A stretch of DNA of 64,000 nt from Thermohalobaculum xanthum (GTDB taxonomy: Bacteria > Pseudomonadota > Alphaproteobacteria > Rhodobacterales > Rhodobacteraceae): NCBI RefSeq assembly GCF_016623495.1, contig NZ_JAEHHL010000012.1, forward strand, positions 1 through 64,000, written 5' to 3'. Position 1 is the first letter of the stretch, and each line of letters begins with the position of its first letter. Positions 8,565 through 17,541 of this stretch are shown one piece after another. The notes beneath the pieces were generated by a model. That model had not been told where the DNA came from. It worked only from the letters and a program-made list of their open reading frames with translations, and did not search any database. A program made the translations under genes and the position numbers.

Positions 8565-9465
8565 CGCCGTTCCAGATTGGGTTCGCGATCGCGAGCGTGG
8601 CAGCCAGGTAGCTTTGCGCGCCATGCATGCCATCGTTCAGAACGCCCCGCCACAGGTCGTCGACCCGCTAATTTGGCTCGTCTCGCTCTACTTCACTGTG
8701 TTCCCAAGCCGCGCCGCCGCCGCCGGTTCCAAGATGTACCTTGCGGCGGCGCTCGGTCGGAGACCGAGTTTTTCCGATCGCCACCGTCAGGTGCGAAACT
8801 TTGCCCATGTTGTCGTCGACAGGGTTGGGCTGCTCTCTGATGGCGCCGCGGCATTCGATCTGCGCTCTCGCAACGAGTCTCTTGTCGCCTCGCTTCACGC
8901 GCAGCGGAGAGGGGCGGTGCTTCTAGGCGCCCACTTCGGCAGCTTCGAGGCGATGCGAGCTTTCGACCGCACGCTGCCCGGTCTCTCGATCCGCTACTTG
9001 ATGTTCGAGGATAACGCTGAGATGACCTCGCGAATGCTCCAGCGGATAAACCCGGCCTTGTCGAGGCAGGTGATCCCTCTCCGGGATGGCATCGACGCCA
9101 TGCTGACAGTTTGCGATGCTCTGGAAGAGGGCAATTTCGTCGCGTATTTGGGTGACCGGGCACACCGAAGAAACATGCGCGCAGAAGTCGAGGTGGACTT
9201 CCTGGGGCATCGTGCACGATTCCCGCGCGCCCCCTACATGAGCGCCATGCTGGCGAAGGTGCCCATTATCCTCTGCTTCGCGCCTCGGGTCGGTCGGAGA
9301 GCTTATGAGATCGAGTTCATGGAGTTGCATGATGGATCGCCCGTCCCACGCCGGGAGCGGGATGAAAAATGCCGCGAACTGGCGCAGCGCTATGCGGACG
9401 CTCTGGGCGATATGTGCCGCCGGCATCCTTACAACTGGTTCAACTTCTTCGACATATGGCGCTGA
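8557..9465 (+). CDS. Lipid A acyltransferase-like protein (LpxL/HtrB family)
   Basis: A 302-residue member of the LABLAT acyltransferase family, which transfers acyl chains from ACP to a lipid or glycolipid at the inner membrane. Visible: an N-terminal hydrophobic stretch (DPLIWLVSLYFTVFPS), the catalytic GAHFGSFEA (H-x4-E), LGDRAHRRN corresponding to the conserved DR region, and the C-terminal HPYNWFNFFDIW, which is close to the P-x-x-W-F-N-F-x-x-F-W ending of these cluster proteins. Such genes are standard in aryl-polyene clusters. It probably attaches the polyene acyl chain to its carrier lipid. The gene overlaps both neighbours. Confidence 0.87.
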   Translation: MTNAVPDWVRDRERGSQVALRAMHAIVQNAPPQVVDPLIWLVSLYFTVFPSRAAAAGSKMYLAAALGRRPSFSDRHRQVRNFAHVVVDRVGLLSDGAAAFDLRSRNESLVASLHAQRRGAVLLGAHFGSFEAMRAFDRTLPGLSIRYLMFEDNAEMTSRMLQRINPALSRQVIPLRDGIDAMLTVCDALEEGNFVAYLGDRAHRRNMRAEVEVDFLGHRARFPRAPYMSAMLAKVPIILCFAPRVGRRAYEIEFMELHDGSPVPRRERDEKCRELAQRYADALGDMCRRHPYNWFNFFDIWR

Positions 9466-9991
9466 GGGGGAGTTTGGAGGGTGCGCAGCCCCAGCGCCAG
9501 GGAGCGCCATCGCGGCAATTGAGAATCTCCGGATAGATCCGGAGGCCACGGTCTCCTATCGCGAACAGATCCACCATCCAGCGTTAACTGAGCCGGAGCG
9601 CGCAAGCGGACTGATGTGGATTGAGCCGAGCGGCCGGCTGGTCAAGAAACAAATCACTCCCAGAGAGGAGATCAGTGAGGTTGGAGAGGACTTCGTATCG
9701 GTGCGGAAGCATGTCGAGGATCAGCGGAACCTTCTCCCCATCCCGCCTGAAGCGCGGCGCATGCTCACCGCACTGCGCGACGTGATGTCAGGGGATGCCG
9801 AGGCGTTGGAAACCCGCTACTCGCCAGTAATGACGGAAGCGCAACCGCTCTGGCGCCTTCGCCTCGCCGTACATGACGATCCAGACTACTTGCCAATCTT
9901 TCTGATTGGGTGCGGTAGCCAGCTCAGAGGCATCGAGATCCGCGAACCAGGCGGAGTGCGACGACTCGTTGTATTCGACAGGCCGTTGTGA
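9392..9991 (+). CDS. LolA-like outer membrane lipoprotein carrier protein
   Basis: A periplasmic protein of about 199 residues with a cleavable signal (MRTLWAICAAGILTTGS, cut near YGA-EG). The mature part resembles LolA-type carriers: LMWIEPSGRLVKKQIT, LRDVMSGDAEALETRYSP and a terminal GVRRLVVFD. In aryl-polyene clusters a LolA-like protein and an MMPL transporter are paired, by analogy with Lol transport of lipoproteins, and are thought to carry the finished lipid to the outer membrane. ATG 9392 is chosen because it begins a proper signal peptide; this makes the gene overlap the acyltransferase gene by 74 bases. A longer frame from 9305 would bury the signal. Confidence 0.78.
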   Translation: MRTLWAICAAGILTTGSTSSTYGAEGEFGGCAAPAPGSAIAAIENLRIDPEATVSYREQIHHPALTEPERASGLMWIEPSGRLVKKQITPREEISEVGEDFVSVRKHVEDQRNLLPIPPEARRMLTALRDVMSGDAEALETRYSPVMTEAQPLWRLRLAVHDDPDYLPIFLIGCGSQLRGIEIREPGGVRRLVVFDRPL

Positions 9992-12204
9992 TGCGCCTTT
10001 TGCTCGCGTTCACTTTTGCTGTGGGCCTTATGGCCGCGGCGGTCGCGGCGATTGAGATCGATACCGACGCGCGTGCACTGGTCGGGGATAACGGGGCGAT
10101 TGCCTCTGCCCTCGATACCGTCGAAGGCCGGTCGATGCTACTTGCGATCATCGACGACGATCGAGAGTCGCGGAGCACCGTGGCGAGAGAGGTGGTCGAT
10201 GCGCTCGGTGGCGAGCCGATGGTCGCTCACGCATCGACGGGGATCATAACGCCTCCGTCCGGTCTTGCCGACTGGTTGTGGAGGGAACGGTTCACGCTGT
10301 CGCCACCGCCTTCATCGGCGTTCACGACTGACGCCATGGCAAGGGAACTGATCGCGGGCAAGTCGGAACTGACCAGTTTTGGAGGGGCTGGGCTAGCTCA
10401 CTACTATCTGCTCGACCCAACCGGCAGCTTCCGTCGACTGATCGAAGCGCTCGTTTTTGCCGCTAGCGGCGGCCTCCCCATGATTGACGGAGTGCTGCAG
10501 TCCCTCGACGACACCGCCGCGCTCGTAACGATCCAGCTTTCACCGATGCCCTTCGATGTCGATGCACAGCTGGCGCTCGACTGGTCCATTGTCGAGCAGG
10601 TCGAGATGGCGGGGGCGGAGGCGATCATCGTCGGGCCACGCTCCATTGCCGCCGCCATCAGCGCCGGTATCGAGGATAGCTCAAAGACCGTCGCCGTTCT
10701 TGGTGGAGCGCTCCTTCTGATCTGGTTGGTAGCAGTTCTCCGGTCGGCCACCTCGATTTTGCGTGTGTTCCTTCCGCTCGCGATAGGGTTTGCTGCGGCA
10801 GCAATGACGGTCCAGGCGGCATTCGGGACCGTCCACGTGATAGCCCTCGGTTTCGGGGGGGCTCTCATGGGGCTTGCAATCGATTACCCGTTGCACCTCC
10901 TCTCCCATGCGAGAACGAGTGGCGGTGTCGAGGGCGCGCGACGCCTGGTACTGCTGGGTGCATCGACGACAGCGATCGCGTTTCTTTCGCTTTTGGGCTC
11001 AGGGATCCCCGCGATCGGTCAAGTCGGGCTCTTCGTTTCAACTGGTCTTGGTGGTGCGGCGCTTGCGGCAGTCGCAATCGGCATTGAGGGTGAACAGAGG
11101 CACGCTTGGAATCGTCTAGCCGTACCCACGTTCCCGCCAGTGCGTTGGAAACTAGCGTTGCTTGCCGCAACAGGACTTGTCTCCGGCGCCGTGATCGCCG
11201 CTTCGCCGGGACCGGGCGCGCGTGGCCTTCTCGAGCTGCCGACGCCCGTCATGGCGTCTATCTATGCTCTCGATCGGATGATGGACCTTCCGTCAGGTCG
11301 TTATCGGATCGACGTCACTGCACCGACACTTGACCACCTTCTCGCGCAACAGAGACGGCTCACACAGCGTTTAGGAGAGGCCCGTGCAGAGGGAGCGCTT
11401 GGTCGTTTCGCGATGCTGGCAGACAAGCTCCCAGCCGACGCTGGCACAGTGTTCCCTAATGTCGAGGCCTTCGCTTCGCGAGCCTCCGAGGCGTTGCGCC
11501 AAGCGGGACTGCGTGAGTCCTTCCAGGGCGATATTGTCGAAGCTTACAGGCACGCCCTCGATCGTCCGGCGCTCGGCCCTGCTGAGGTGGCGCCGCTTGT
11601 CGAACCTTTGGCGCCATCGGGCGCCATCCGCATCGAGGGCGCTGCCCTCGTTGGCAGCGTCAGGCTTTGGGAGGTTGAAAACGCGGATCGCATTGAGGCG
11701 GCTGTTCAAGGGCTTGAAGGGGTCAGCTTCATCGATGAGCGCGCTGCGCTTTCGGCCCGACTGGAGCATTTGGCAGGTCGGATCACGGTCTGTTTCTTAG
11801 CCGGCATTGCGGCGTGTGCTGTCGTACTTGTGCTCGCTCTGCGGCGTGTTCGCCCGGTCGCCGAAGTGATGGCATCATGCCTCGCCGCTGCTGCTGTCAC
11901 TGCGGCGTTCGTGACTATCATCGGCGGTGGACTAGGCGTTTTTACTCTGGTCGCCCTCGCCCTTGTGGTGGGGATAGGGATCGACTATGGGATCTTCTTG
12001 ACATTGAGCGAGGGCCCCGAGGCTTCCGCAGCTGCGATGCGCTCGGTTGGCATGTGCGCGAGCACAACGCTCATTGCGTTCCTTGTCATGGCATTCTTCG
12101 GCTCCGACATGCTCAGGGATATTGGTATGACTGTATCACTTGGCGTGGCGGCAACCGCGCTTGCGTCTTTCCTTCGCCAAGAATGGGGTTTCGCGCGACA
12201 TTGA
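9991..12204 (+). CDS. MMPL/RND-family transporter, probable polyene lipid exporter
   Basis: A 737-residue integral membrane protein with the doubled RND/MMPL layout: an N-terminal helix, a periplasmic loop of about 200 residues, a block of helices from about residue 235 (LLLIWLVAVLRS, LPLAIGFAAAAM, MGLAIDYPLHLLSHAR), a second periplasmic loop, and a second block near the C-terminus (AGIAACAVVLVLAL, VVGIGIDYGIFLTL, LIAFLVMAFFG). The two GxAIDY/GIGIDY segments are typical of MMPL and SecD-like exporters. Proton-motive-force driven export of the lipid product to the LolA-like carrier is the expected role. A GTG directly before ATG 9991 is an alternative start; the ATG shares a base with the upstream stop. 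Confidence 0.88.
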   Translation: MRLLLAFTFAVGLMAAAVAAIEIDTDARALVGDNGAIASALDTVEGRSMLLAIIDDDRESRSTVAREVVDALGGEPMVAHASTGIITPPSGLADWLWRERFTLSPPPSSAFTTDAMARELIAGKSELTSFGGAGLAHYYLLDPTGSFRRLIEALVFAASGGLPMIDGVLQSLDDTAALVTIQLSPMPFDVDAQLALDWSIVEQVEMAGAEAIIVGPRSIAAAISAGIEDSSKTVAVLGGALLLIWLVAVLRSATSILRVFLPLAIGFAAAAMTVQAAFGTVHVIALGFGGALMGLAIDYPLHLLSHARTSGGVEGARRLVLLGASTTAIAFLSLLGSGIPAIGQVGLFVSTGLGGAALAAVAIGIEGEQRHAWNRLAVPTFPPVRWKLALLAATGLVSGAVIAASPGPGARGLLELPTPVMASIYALDRMMDLPSGRYRIDVTAPTLDHLLAQQRRLTQRLGEARAEGALGRFAMLADKLPADAGTVFPNVEAFASRASEALRQAGLRESFQGDIVEAYRHALDRPALGPAEVAPLVEPLAPSGAIRIEGAALVGSVRLWEVENADRIEAAVQGLEGVSFIDERAALSARLEHLAGRITVCFLAGIAACAVVLVLALRRVRPVAEVMASCLAAAAVTAAFVTIIGGGLGVFTLVALALVVGIGIDYGIFLTLSEGPEASAAAMRSVGMCASTTLIAFLVMAFFGSDMLRDIGMTVSLGVAATALASFLRQEWGFARH

Positions 12205-13403
12205 TGGCCACACTCAGCCAGATGCCCCCGCTGGAGCAACTCGCCATCACTGGGCGGGTTGCCGTAACGTGCGTAGGACGCGGGCGTGAGGCACATGTCG
12301 ACGCGATGTCTAGCGGGCGTTCTGGGCTCACTGCATGTGATTTTCCAGGGGTTGATTTTCCCTGCTGGATCGGACGGGTCGGCGGCATCGAAGATGAGTT
12401 GTTTCCTGGCCGTATGGCTGCCTATGAGAACCGAGCGACGCGCCTGGCCGTGTCGGCCCTTGAAACGGAGGGGTTCTCTTGTCGCGTCGCGGCGGCGATA
12501 TCGCGGTGGGGCAGCCGAAGGGTCGGGCTTGTGATCGGCACGTCGACTTCCGGTGTCGAGAAGCTGGAAAATGTCTACCGAAATTGGTCCGGCAATGGAC
12601 CGCTCGATCCAGCCTACTCGCTCCGGCACCACAACGACCATCATGCTGTGACGTCCTTCCTTGCCGAGTATCTTGGCATTGAGGGGATCGGCTACACGGT
12701 CTCCACGGCCTGCTCGTCCGCCGCGAAGGCGCTTATCGATGGCGCGCAACTGATCCGTCTAGGGCTCTGCGATGCTGTTCTGACGGGCGGAGTCGACAGC
12801 CTTTGTTTGACTTCGCTCTTTGGCTTTGAAGCTCTGGAGCTCGTTTCACGAGAACCCTGCCGCCCCTTTGACGCGCGCCGTGATGGTTTGTCGATCGGCG
12901 AGGGTGCGGGTTTCATCCTACTCGAAAGGGAAGGAGACGGTCCAAGGCTGCTTGGTTATGGCGAGACATCGGATGCCGTCAGCATGTCTACACCGCCGCC
13001 GGAAGGCGAGGGTGCTCAGGCGGCCATGCGCGAAGCACTCGGGCGTGCATCGCTCGATCCCGAGGAAATCGAGTTCGTTAAGCTCCATGGAACCGCGACG
13101 AAGAGCAATGATCTGGCAGAGTCGGCGGCGGTAGCGAGCATATTCCCTTTCGGGCCACCGTCGGCCTCTCTGAAGGGGATGATCGGACACACCTTGGGGG
13201 CAGCTGGTGCGGTCGAGGCCGTGCTCTGCCTCGACGCGATGGAGTCGGGTATCGTGCCTGGGACAGTCGGCTTATCGGCGCCCGATCCGGCACTCGCACT
13301 CGTTCCCCGCATTCAATCAGCCTCAGGAGAAATACGGCGCGCAGTCTGCAACGCCTTTGGGTTCGGGGGCAGCAATTCCTCCCTCGTACTTGGACTCTCA
13401 TGA
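12204..13403 (+). CDS. Beta-ketoacyl-ACP synthase (FabF-like, polyene chain extension)
   Basis: A 399-residue condensing enzyme with the complete C-H-H triad: Cys170 in VSTACSSAAK, His295 in KLHGTATKSND and His329 in GMIGHTLGAAGAVEA. A FabF-like ending NAFGFGGSNSSLVLG is present. It joins malonyl-ACP to the growing polyene. Its stop overlaps the start of the chain-length-factor-like gene, the same pairing as ApeO with ApeC in E. coli, where the two form a heterodimer. ATG 12204 overlaps the exporter stop (ATGA) and gives the normal FabF length; the frame is open further upstream inside the exporter gene but without family-like sequence. Confidence 0.92.
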   Translation: MATLSQMPPLEQLAITGRVAVTCVGRGREAHVDAMSSGRSGLTACDFPGVDFPCWIGRVGGIEDELFPGRMAAYENRATRLAVSALETEGFSCRVAAAISRWGSRRVGLVIGTSTSGVEKLENVYRNWSGNGPLDPAYSLRHHNDHHAVTSFLAEYLGIEGIGYTVSTACSSAAKALIDGAQLIRLGLCDAVLTGGVDSLCLTSLFGFEALELVSREPCRPFDARRDGLSIGEGAGFILLEREGDGPRLLGYGETSDAVSMSTPPPEGEGAQAAMREALGRASLDPEEIEFVKLHGTATKSNDLAESAAVASIFPFGPPSASLKGMIGHTLGAAGAVEAVLCLDAMESGIVPGTVGLSAPDPALALVPRIQSASGEIRRAVCNAFGFGGSNSSLVLGLS

Positions 13404-14200
13404 AGGCGACGCTCTTCGTTGACGGCGTTGGCTACGCGGCACCGGGACTGCGGACTGCCGTCGCTCTTCAGGAACACTTTGACGGGGCCCCGTTCGAAGT
13501 CGAGGAGACCTGGACAGCGATGCCTGCTTGCCTCGCGCGGCGGCAGGCACTTCGCTTGAGCGACACGACACGCCTGGCGATCATGGCCGCCGAAGCAGTT
13601 GGCCCCCTGCTTCCAAGAGATTGTAGCTGGATATTTGCAAGTTCGACCGGCGAAGGCGGAACTTTGAACGAGATCCTGCTCGCACTCCGTGCCGATCCGA
13701 TCATGATCCAGCCTCTCCGTTTTCAGAACGCGGTGCACAATGCCGCCCAGGGCAACTGGTCGATTGCCGCAGGTGCAAAGGGCGGAATGACAAGTGTCGC
13801 AGCTTACGATGCCACAGCGGGCGCTGGCCTTTTGAAGGCGACCATGCAGGCTCTGATGGATGACTGCCCGGTGGGACTTGTCGTATTCGATGCCCCCTTG
13901 CCGCCACCGCTCCATGAGAAACGCCCTCTTGAGCTCTCGATGGCGGCGGCGTTCGCCCTTTCACCGCAGAGGGGCGAGAACAGCCTCGCGGCGCTCGATC
14001 TGGATGTCGTGGCAGACGAGACGGCAACCGACCCTTCGCTTTCTGGTGCGCATCGGTCGCTGACCGACAGCGGAAACCCAGTTCGGTTCCTTCTTCCTCT
14101 CCTGCGTCAGATCTTCTGGCCCAAGGGGGAAACAGTCACTCTCGACCTCCCAGGTAAGCTGGCTTTGACTGTAACGCCATTGAGTGTCGGCGATGCTTGA
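13400..14200 (+). CDS. Beta-ketoacyl synthase-like chain length factor (no catalytic Cys)
   Basis: A 266-residue protein of the short ketosynthase-like family (Ketosyn_2 type). It follows KS folds (VDGVGYAAPGL, RRQALRLSDTTRLAIMAAE, FASSTGEGGTLNEIL) but where a ketosynthase has its nucleophile it reads VAAYDATAGAGLLKA, with no Cys. In aryl-polyene pathways such a subunit pairs with the active KS and is thought to set chain length and shape. It overlaps the KS gene by four bases, as expected for subunits made in equal amounts. ApeC-like by position and length; catalysis on its own is not expected. Confidence 0.85.
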   Translation: MKATLFVDGVGYAAPGLRTAVALQEHFDGAPFEVEETWTAMPACLARRQALRLSDTTRLAIMAAEAVGPLLPRDCSWIFASSTGEGGTLNEILLALRADPIMIQPLRFQNAVHNAAQGNWSIAAGAKGGMTSVAAYDATAGAGLLKATMQALMDDCPVGLVVFDAPLPPPLHEKRPLELSMAAAFALSPQRGENSLAALDLDVVADETATDPSLSGAHRSLTDSGNPVRFLLPLLRQIFWPKGETVTLDLPGKLALTVTPLSVGDA

Positions 14201-14612
14201 GGATGCCCTCGACCGCATGCCCCATTCAGGACCGATGCGCCTGATCGAGTCGGTACTTGCCTCAGACCTCGACAGGGTGCGGTGCATTGCGACCGATCAT
14301 CGGTCGCCTACCTATCCCCTCCGGCTCGGGGGCATGCTCTATGGTGCGACCATGATCGAGATCGGCGCGCAGGCGGCGGCGATTCACGCCTCACTCCACG
14401 CCGTCGGTGCCGCTCATACAGGTCTAATCCTCGCGCTCACTGACGTCGTCATCTCGCGCGACTTGGTCGAGAGCGAAGGACGGTTGGAGGTCGGAGCAGA
14501 ACGGATCGAGGGCGATGAAAACGGCGCGCGCTACCGCTTCGAGGTTGTAGATGGAGAGGGCGTCATCGTGTCTGGCGAGCTTCTACTCAGTATGCGGCGG
14601 AGGGACGATTGA
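14184..14612 (+). CDS. ApeP-type hotdog dehydratase
   Basis: A hotdog-fold protein of about 139-142 residues. It begins LDRMPHSGPMRLIESV, where the histidine and the P-H-x-G-P-M block match the ApeP/FabZ-related dehydratases of aryl-polyene clusters, followed by GGMLYGATMIEIGAQAAAIHA with the acidic partner residue. It is expected to team with the small dehydratase at 8259-8564. Two starts are possible: GTG 14184 and ATG 14193; the ATG is the more likely. Either overlaps the CLF-like gene. Its end overlaps the ketoreductase start. Confidence 0.85.
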   Translation: MSAMLEDALDRMPHSGPMRLIESVLASDLDRVRCIATDHRSPTYPLRLGGMLYGATMIEIGAQAAAIHASLHAVGAAHTGLILALTDVVISRDLVESEGRLEVGAERIEGDENGARYRFEVVDGEGVIVSGELLLSMRRRDD

Positions 14613-15328
14613 AACGCGCGTTCGTCACAGGTGGATCTAGTCCGATCGGCGCGGCGATCGCGCGCGAGCTTTCCCGGCAGGGACACCACGTGATCGTCCA
14701 CGCGAGCCGAAACCACACTGCAGCGGAGGAAACGGCGGACGGAATACGCCGCGATGGCGGTAGCGCTGAGACGATTGTCCTCGACCTGACAAGGGTGGAA
14801 GAGACGCAGAAGCGACTCGGCGAAGTCGTTGAGTCCGAGCCGATCCAAATCTTTGTTCATAATGCCGGCCTCCACCGAGATATGCCCTTCGCAGCGATGG
14901 AGCCAGACGACTGGCGCGCGGTGATCGACGTCAACCTCAACGGCTTCTACGCGGCATTGAAGCCATTGATGCTGCCGATGATGCGGACACGCTGGGGGCG
15001 CATCATCGCCATTTCGTCTCTCACGGCGATCACCGGCAATCGCGGGCAGACAAATTATGCTGCGGCGAAGGGAGGTCTTCTGCCGCTCGTGAAGTCTTTG
15101 ACGCGGGAGTATGGCAGTCGAGGTATTACTGCGAACGTCGTGGCGCCAGGGCTCATCGCGACGTCTGAGACCGAGGCGCTCCAAAACTTCGATCAACTCG
15201 CGAGCCTCTGCCCTGCGGGACGACCCGGCCGCCCCGAAGAGGTCGCCGCGATTGTCGGCTTCTTAGCATCCGAGGCATCAGGTTATATCTCGGGCCAGAT
15301 GATTGCAGTCGATGGAGGAACAAGCTGA
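14609..15328 (+). CDS. 3-oxoacyl-ACP reductase (FabG-like SDR)
   Basis: A classical short-chain dehydrogenase of 239 residues. It shows the NADPH-binding TGGSSPIG (residues 7-14), VHNAG, the catalytic Ser in ISSLTAITG, and Tyr150/Lys154 in NYAAAKGG, ending with SGYISGQMIAVDGG as in FabG. In the operon it reduces the beta-keto group between condensation and dehydration (ApeQ role). The start is a TTG overlapping the upstream TGA; no ATG exists near the motif, so translation is probably coupled. The downstream oxidoreductase ATG shares the last base. Confidence 0.92.
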   Translation: MKRAFVTGGSSPIGAAIARELSRQGHHVIVHASRNHTAAEETADGIRRDGGSAETIVLDLTRVEETQKRLGEVVESEPIQIFVHNAGLHRDMPFAAMEPDDWRAVIDVNLNGFYAALKPLMLPMMRTRWGRIIAISSLTAITGNRGQTNYAAAKGGLLPLVKSLTREYGSRGITANVVAPGLIATSETEALQNFDQLASLCPAGRPGRPEEVAAIVGFLASEASGYISGQMIAVDGGTS

Positions 15329-16620
15329 TGGATGGCGCAGCGCCGCTTCCCGAGGATGGCGTCGCCACGGTCCGGCGCTGCGATGTCATGGTGATCGGCG
15401 GCGGCCCCGGGGGGGCGGCTACAGCGGCCTTCCTGGCATTAAAGGGTCATCACGTTGTTCTCGTGGAGAAGGATCGTCATCCACGCTTTCATATCGGGGA
15501 GTCGTTGCTGCCGCGCAGCCTGCCGCTCCTCGAAGAACTCGGCATGCTTGACCAAGTGCGCCGGATCGGCGTCTTCAAGCCAGGAGCCGAGTTCATCAGC
15601 GAGGATGGCAGCCGAGAAGCGGTGTTCGATTTTCGAAACGCCCTTCTCGACGGGCCAACACATGCCTATCAAGTCCGTCGGTCCGAGTTTGATCAGATCA
15701 TTTTCGAGCGCGCGATTGCTCTCGGGGTTGAGGCGCGGCAGCAGACCATGGCCCACATTGTCTCGATGGAGGACGACAGCGCAAAGGTCAGAACCGAGGG
15801 AGCCGATGGCGAGATCATCGACTGGGAGGCGAGCTTTCTTGTTGATGCCTCCGGGCGCTCAACTCTGATTTCAAAAATGCTGTCGGAGAAGCGTCCGGAC
15901 CCGCGCAACACTTCGGCTGCAATCTTCGGACATTTCCGCGGCGTCCCGCGTAGTGAGGGCGAGCGCGGCGGCAATATTCGGATCTACCTTACCCGTCCGG
16001 GATGGATGTGGCAGATTCCCTTGCGTGATGACGTTACCTCGATCGGTTTCGTCGCGTCGGGCGAGCATCTCCAGAAGCGCGACTCTGGCGTCGAGGCCTT
16101 CTTCAAAGCGCATTGCGCTCGCCATCCGCACATCGCGTCGATCCTTGGATCGGCCGAACGCATCGGACCCATGCATGCCACTGGCAACTTCTCGTACCGC
16201 GCCACGACCGCCGCAGGTTCGCGCCACATCAAGGTTGGCGACGCGTACGGGTTCATTGATCCGATCTTCTCGACGGGAGTTCATCTGGCATTGACGAGCG
16301 CCAGAGAGGCGGCCTCCGCCATAACCGACATACTCGCAGACCCCTCGACGAGAACTCGTCGTCTTGCGCAATATCATCAGGAAATCGAACGACGTCTGAC
16401 TTTCGTCTCGTGGTTCATTTATCAGATTCACGATCCGAGTTTTCGAGAGATGATGGTCAACCCGAGGAACATTCTAGGTGTTGAGAGCGCAATGATTTCG
16501 CTTCTTTCAGGTGATTTTCGACCCGACATTCGGATCCGATCGCGCATTGCACTGTTCAGGCTGTTTCGCTACATCGTCGCCGCGACCGGTTCGCGGGAGA
16601 GGAGGAACCTGGATGGATGA
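15328..16620 (+). CDS. FAD-dependent oxidoreductase of the flavin-dependent halogenase family
   Basis: A 430-residue flavoprotein with the dinucleotide-binding VIGGGPGGAATA (about residues 22-33), the halogenase signature WMWQIP (226-231, pattern W-x-W-x-I-P), FIDPIFSTG (309-317) matching the F-x-x-P-x-x-S-T-G block of halogenases, and a lysine (Lys84) in GVFKPGAEF near where such enzymes carry the lysine that forms the haloamine. No partner flavin reductase lies in the operon; one is at 37769. In xanthomonadin clusters a related enzyme is linked to ring bromination. A polyene-ring halogenase is the best guess, a hydroxylase the main alternative. Its stop lies 8 bases inside the ACP gene. Confidence 0.82.
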   Translation: MDGAAPLPEDGVATVRRCDVMVIGGGPGGAATAAFLALKGHHVVLVEKDRHPRFHIGESLLPRSLPLLEELGMLDQVRRIGVFKPGAEFISEDGSREAVFDFRNALLDGPTHAYQVRRSEFDQIIFERAIALGVEARQQTMAHIVSMEDDSAKVRTEGADGEIIDWEASFLVDASGRSTLISKMLSEKRPDPRNTSAAIFGHFRGVPRSEGERGGNIRIYLTRPGWMWQIPLRDDVTSIGFVASGEHLQKRDSGVEAFFKAHCARHPHIASILGSAERIGPMHATGNFSYRATTAAGSRHIKVGDAYGFIDPIFSTGVHLALTSAREAASAITDILADPSTRTRRLAQYHQEIERRLTFVSWFIYQIHDPSFREMMVNPRNILGVESAMISLLSGDFRPDIRIRSRIALFRLFRYIVAATGSRERRNLDG

Positions 16621-16900
16621 CACAAGTGCCATCGGTGGCTTCGAAGCGTTTCGCAGGGAGGTGGCGTCGATGATCATCGAAGAGCTTGTCCTCGATGACA
16701 CTGCACCCGAGGATATCGACCCTGCCGCACCGCTCTTCATTGACGGGCTTGGGCTCGACTCGATTGATGCGCTTGAACTCTCGTTCGCGATCTCGAAGCG
16801 CTACGGCGTCAAGCTCCGGTCGGGCGACGAGCGGAATCGGGAGATATTTTCTTCGCTCGATGAGCTCAGCCGGTACATCCGGGAGCACAGGACAACGTGA
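16613..16900 (+). CDS. Acyl carrier protein
   Basis: A 95-residue acidic carrier protein. GLGLDSIDALEL holds the phosphopantetheine attachment site (Ser50, DSID in place of the common DSLD). It follows ACP layout, with a first helix (FRREVASMIIEELVL) and a last one (SLDELSRYIREH). ATG 16613 is preceded by AGGAGGAA, a clear ribosome binding site inside the halogenase 3' end. It is the only ACP in the operon, while many aryl-polyene clusters have two. It carries the polyene chain during synthesis and is probably loaded by the ligase at the end of the operon. Confidence 0.9.
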   Translation: MDDTSAIGGFEAFRREVASMIIEELVLDDTAPEDIDPAAPLFIDGLGLDSIDALELSFAISKRYGVKLRSGDERNREIFSSLDELSRYIREHRTT

Positions 16901-17541
16901 GTTTGAACCGGTCATCGATCGGCTATCTCATTGTCGGGGTACTGATCGCCGCATTGGCGGGAAGAACGGCTGGGTGGGTGTCGGACAAGGCGTTAGATAT
17001 TGTCTTTCTTTTTTCCTTCGCTTGGTTTGCCTACAGCGCCCTGTTGATGCGCATTGGCACGGCGTCGGCGATCATGGTCTCGCTGTCGCTCTTTGTCAGC
17101 CTGCTCGTATTGCGACACAGTTTCCCGTCATTGCGCTACATGCCGTATCTCATGATCGCACCCGTCAATTTCGCTTTGTCGGTGCTGTTTGCGCGTGGGC
17201 TGATGCCAGGGCGCCGGCCCGTACTGCTCACGCTAATCGATATTATCGGCATGGCTCCGGTCGTGGACACCAAGTTTCAGCGCTTCGTCGCACGGCAGTG
17301 CCTTCTGTGGAGCGTGATGGCATTCGGGACAGCGCTGCTAGCCCTCGCCGGGATCTTCTTTGAGACCGTGAGGCCCGCCATCTCGTTGGCGCTGGAGGTA
17401 CTGATTGGGGCGCAAGTTATCTGGTTCGCGCTTTCACACTACTACGCCTCGCGTCGTTACCACCGCCCGGAGACATGGTGGACGACCCTGAAAACGATGG
17501 TACGGCCCGATGTATGGTCCCGTTTAGGGAAGATGTCATGA
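16897..17541 (+). CDS. COG4648-type polytopic membrane protein of polyene clusters
   Basis: A 214-residue membrane protein with about six hydrophobic helices: IGYLIVGVLIAALAG, LDIVFLFSFAWFAY, ASAIMVSLSLFVSLLVL, YLMIAPVNFALSVLFA, LLWSVMAFGTALLALAG and ISLALEVLIGAQVIWFAL. Between helices it has MRPGRRP-like and QRFVARQCLLW blocks typical of the COG4648 proteins that accompany aryl-polyene ketosynthases. The molecular role of this family is not settled; a part in anchoring the synthase or in handling the lipid at the inner membrane is assumed. GTG 16897 overlaps the ACP stop, and its own end overlaps the ligase start (ATGA). Confidence 0.78.
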   Translation: MSLNRSSIGYLIVGVLIAALAGRTAGWVSDKALDIVFLFSFAWFAYSALLMRIGTASAIMVSLSLFVSLLVLRHSFPSLRYMPYLMIAPVNFALSVLFARGLMPGRRPVLLTLIDIIGMAPVVDTKFQRFVARQCLLWSVMAFGTALLALAGIFFETVRPAISLALEVLIGAQVIWFALSHYYASRRYHRPETWWTTLKTMVRPDVWSRLGKMS

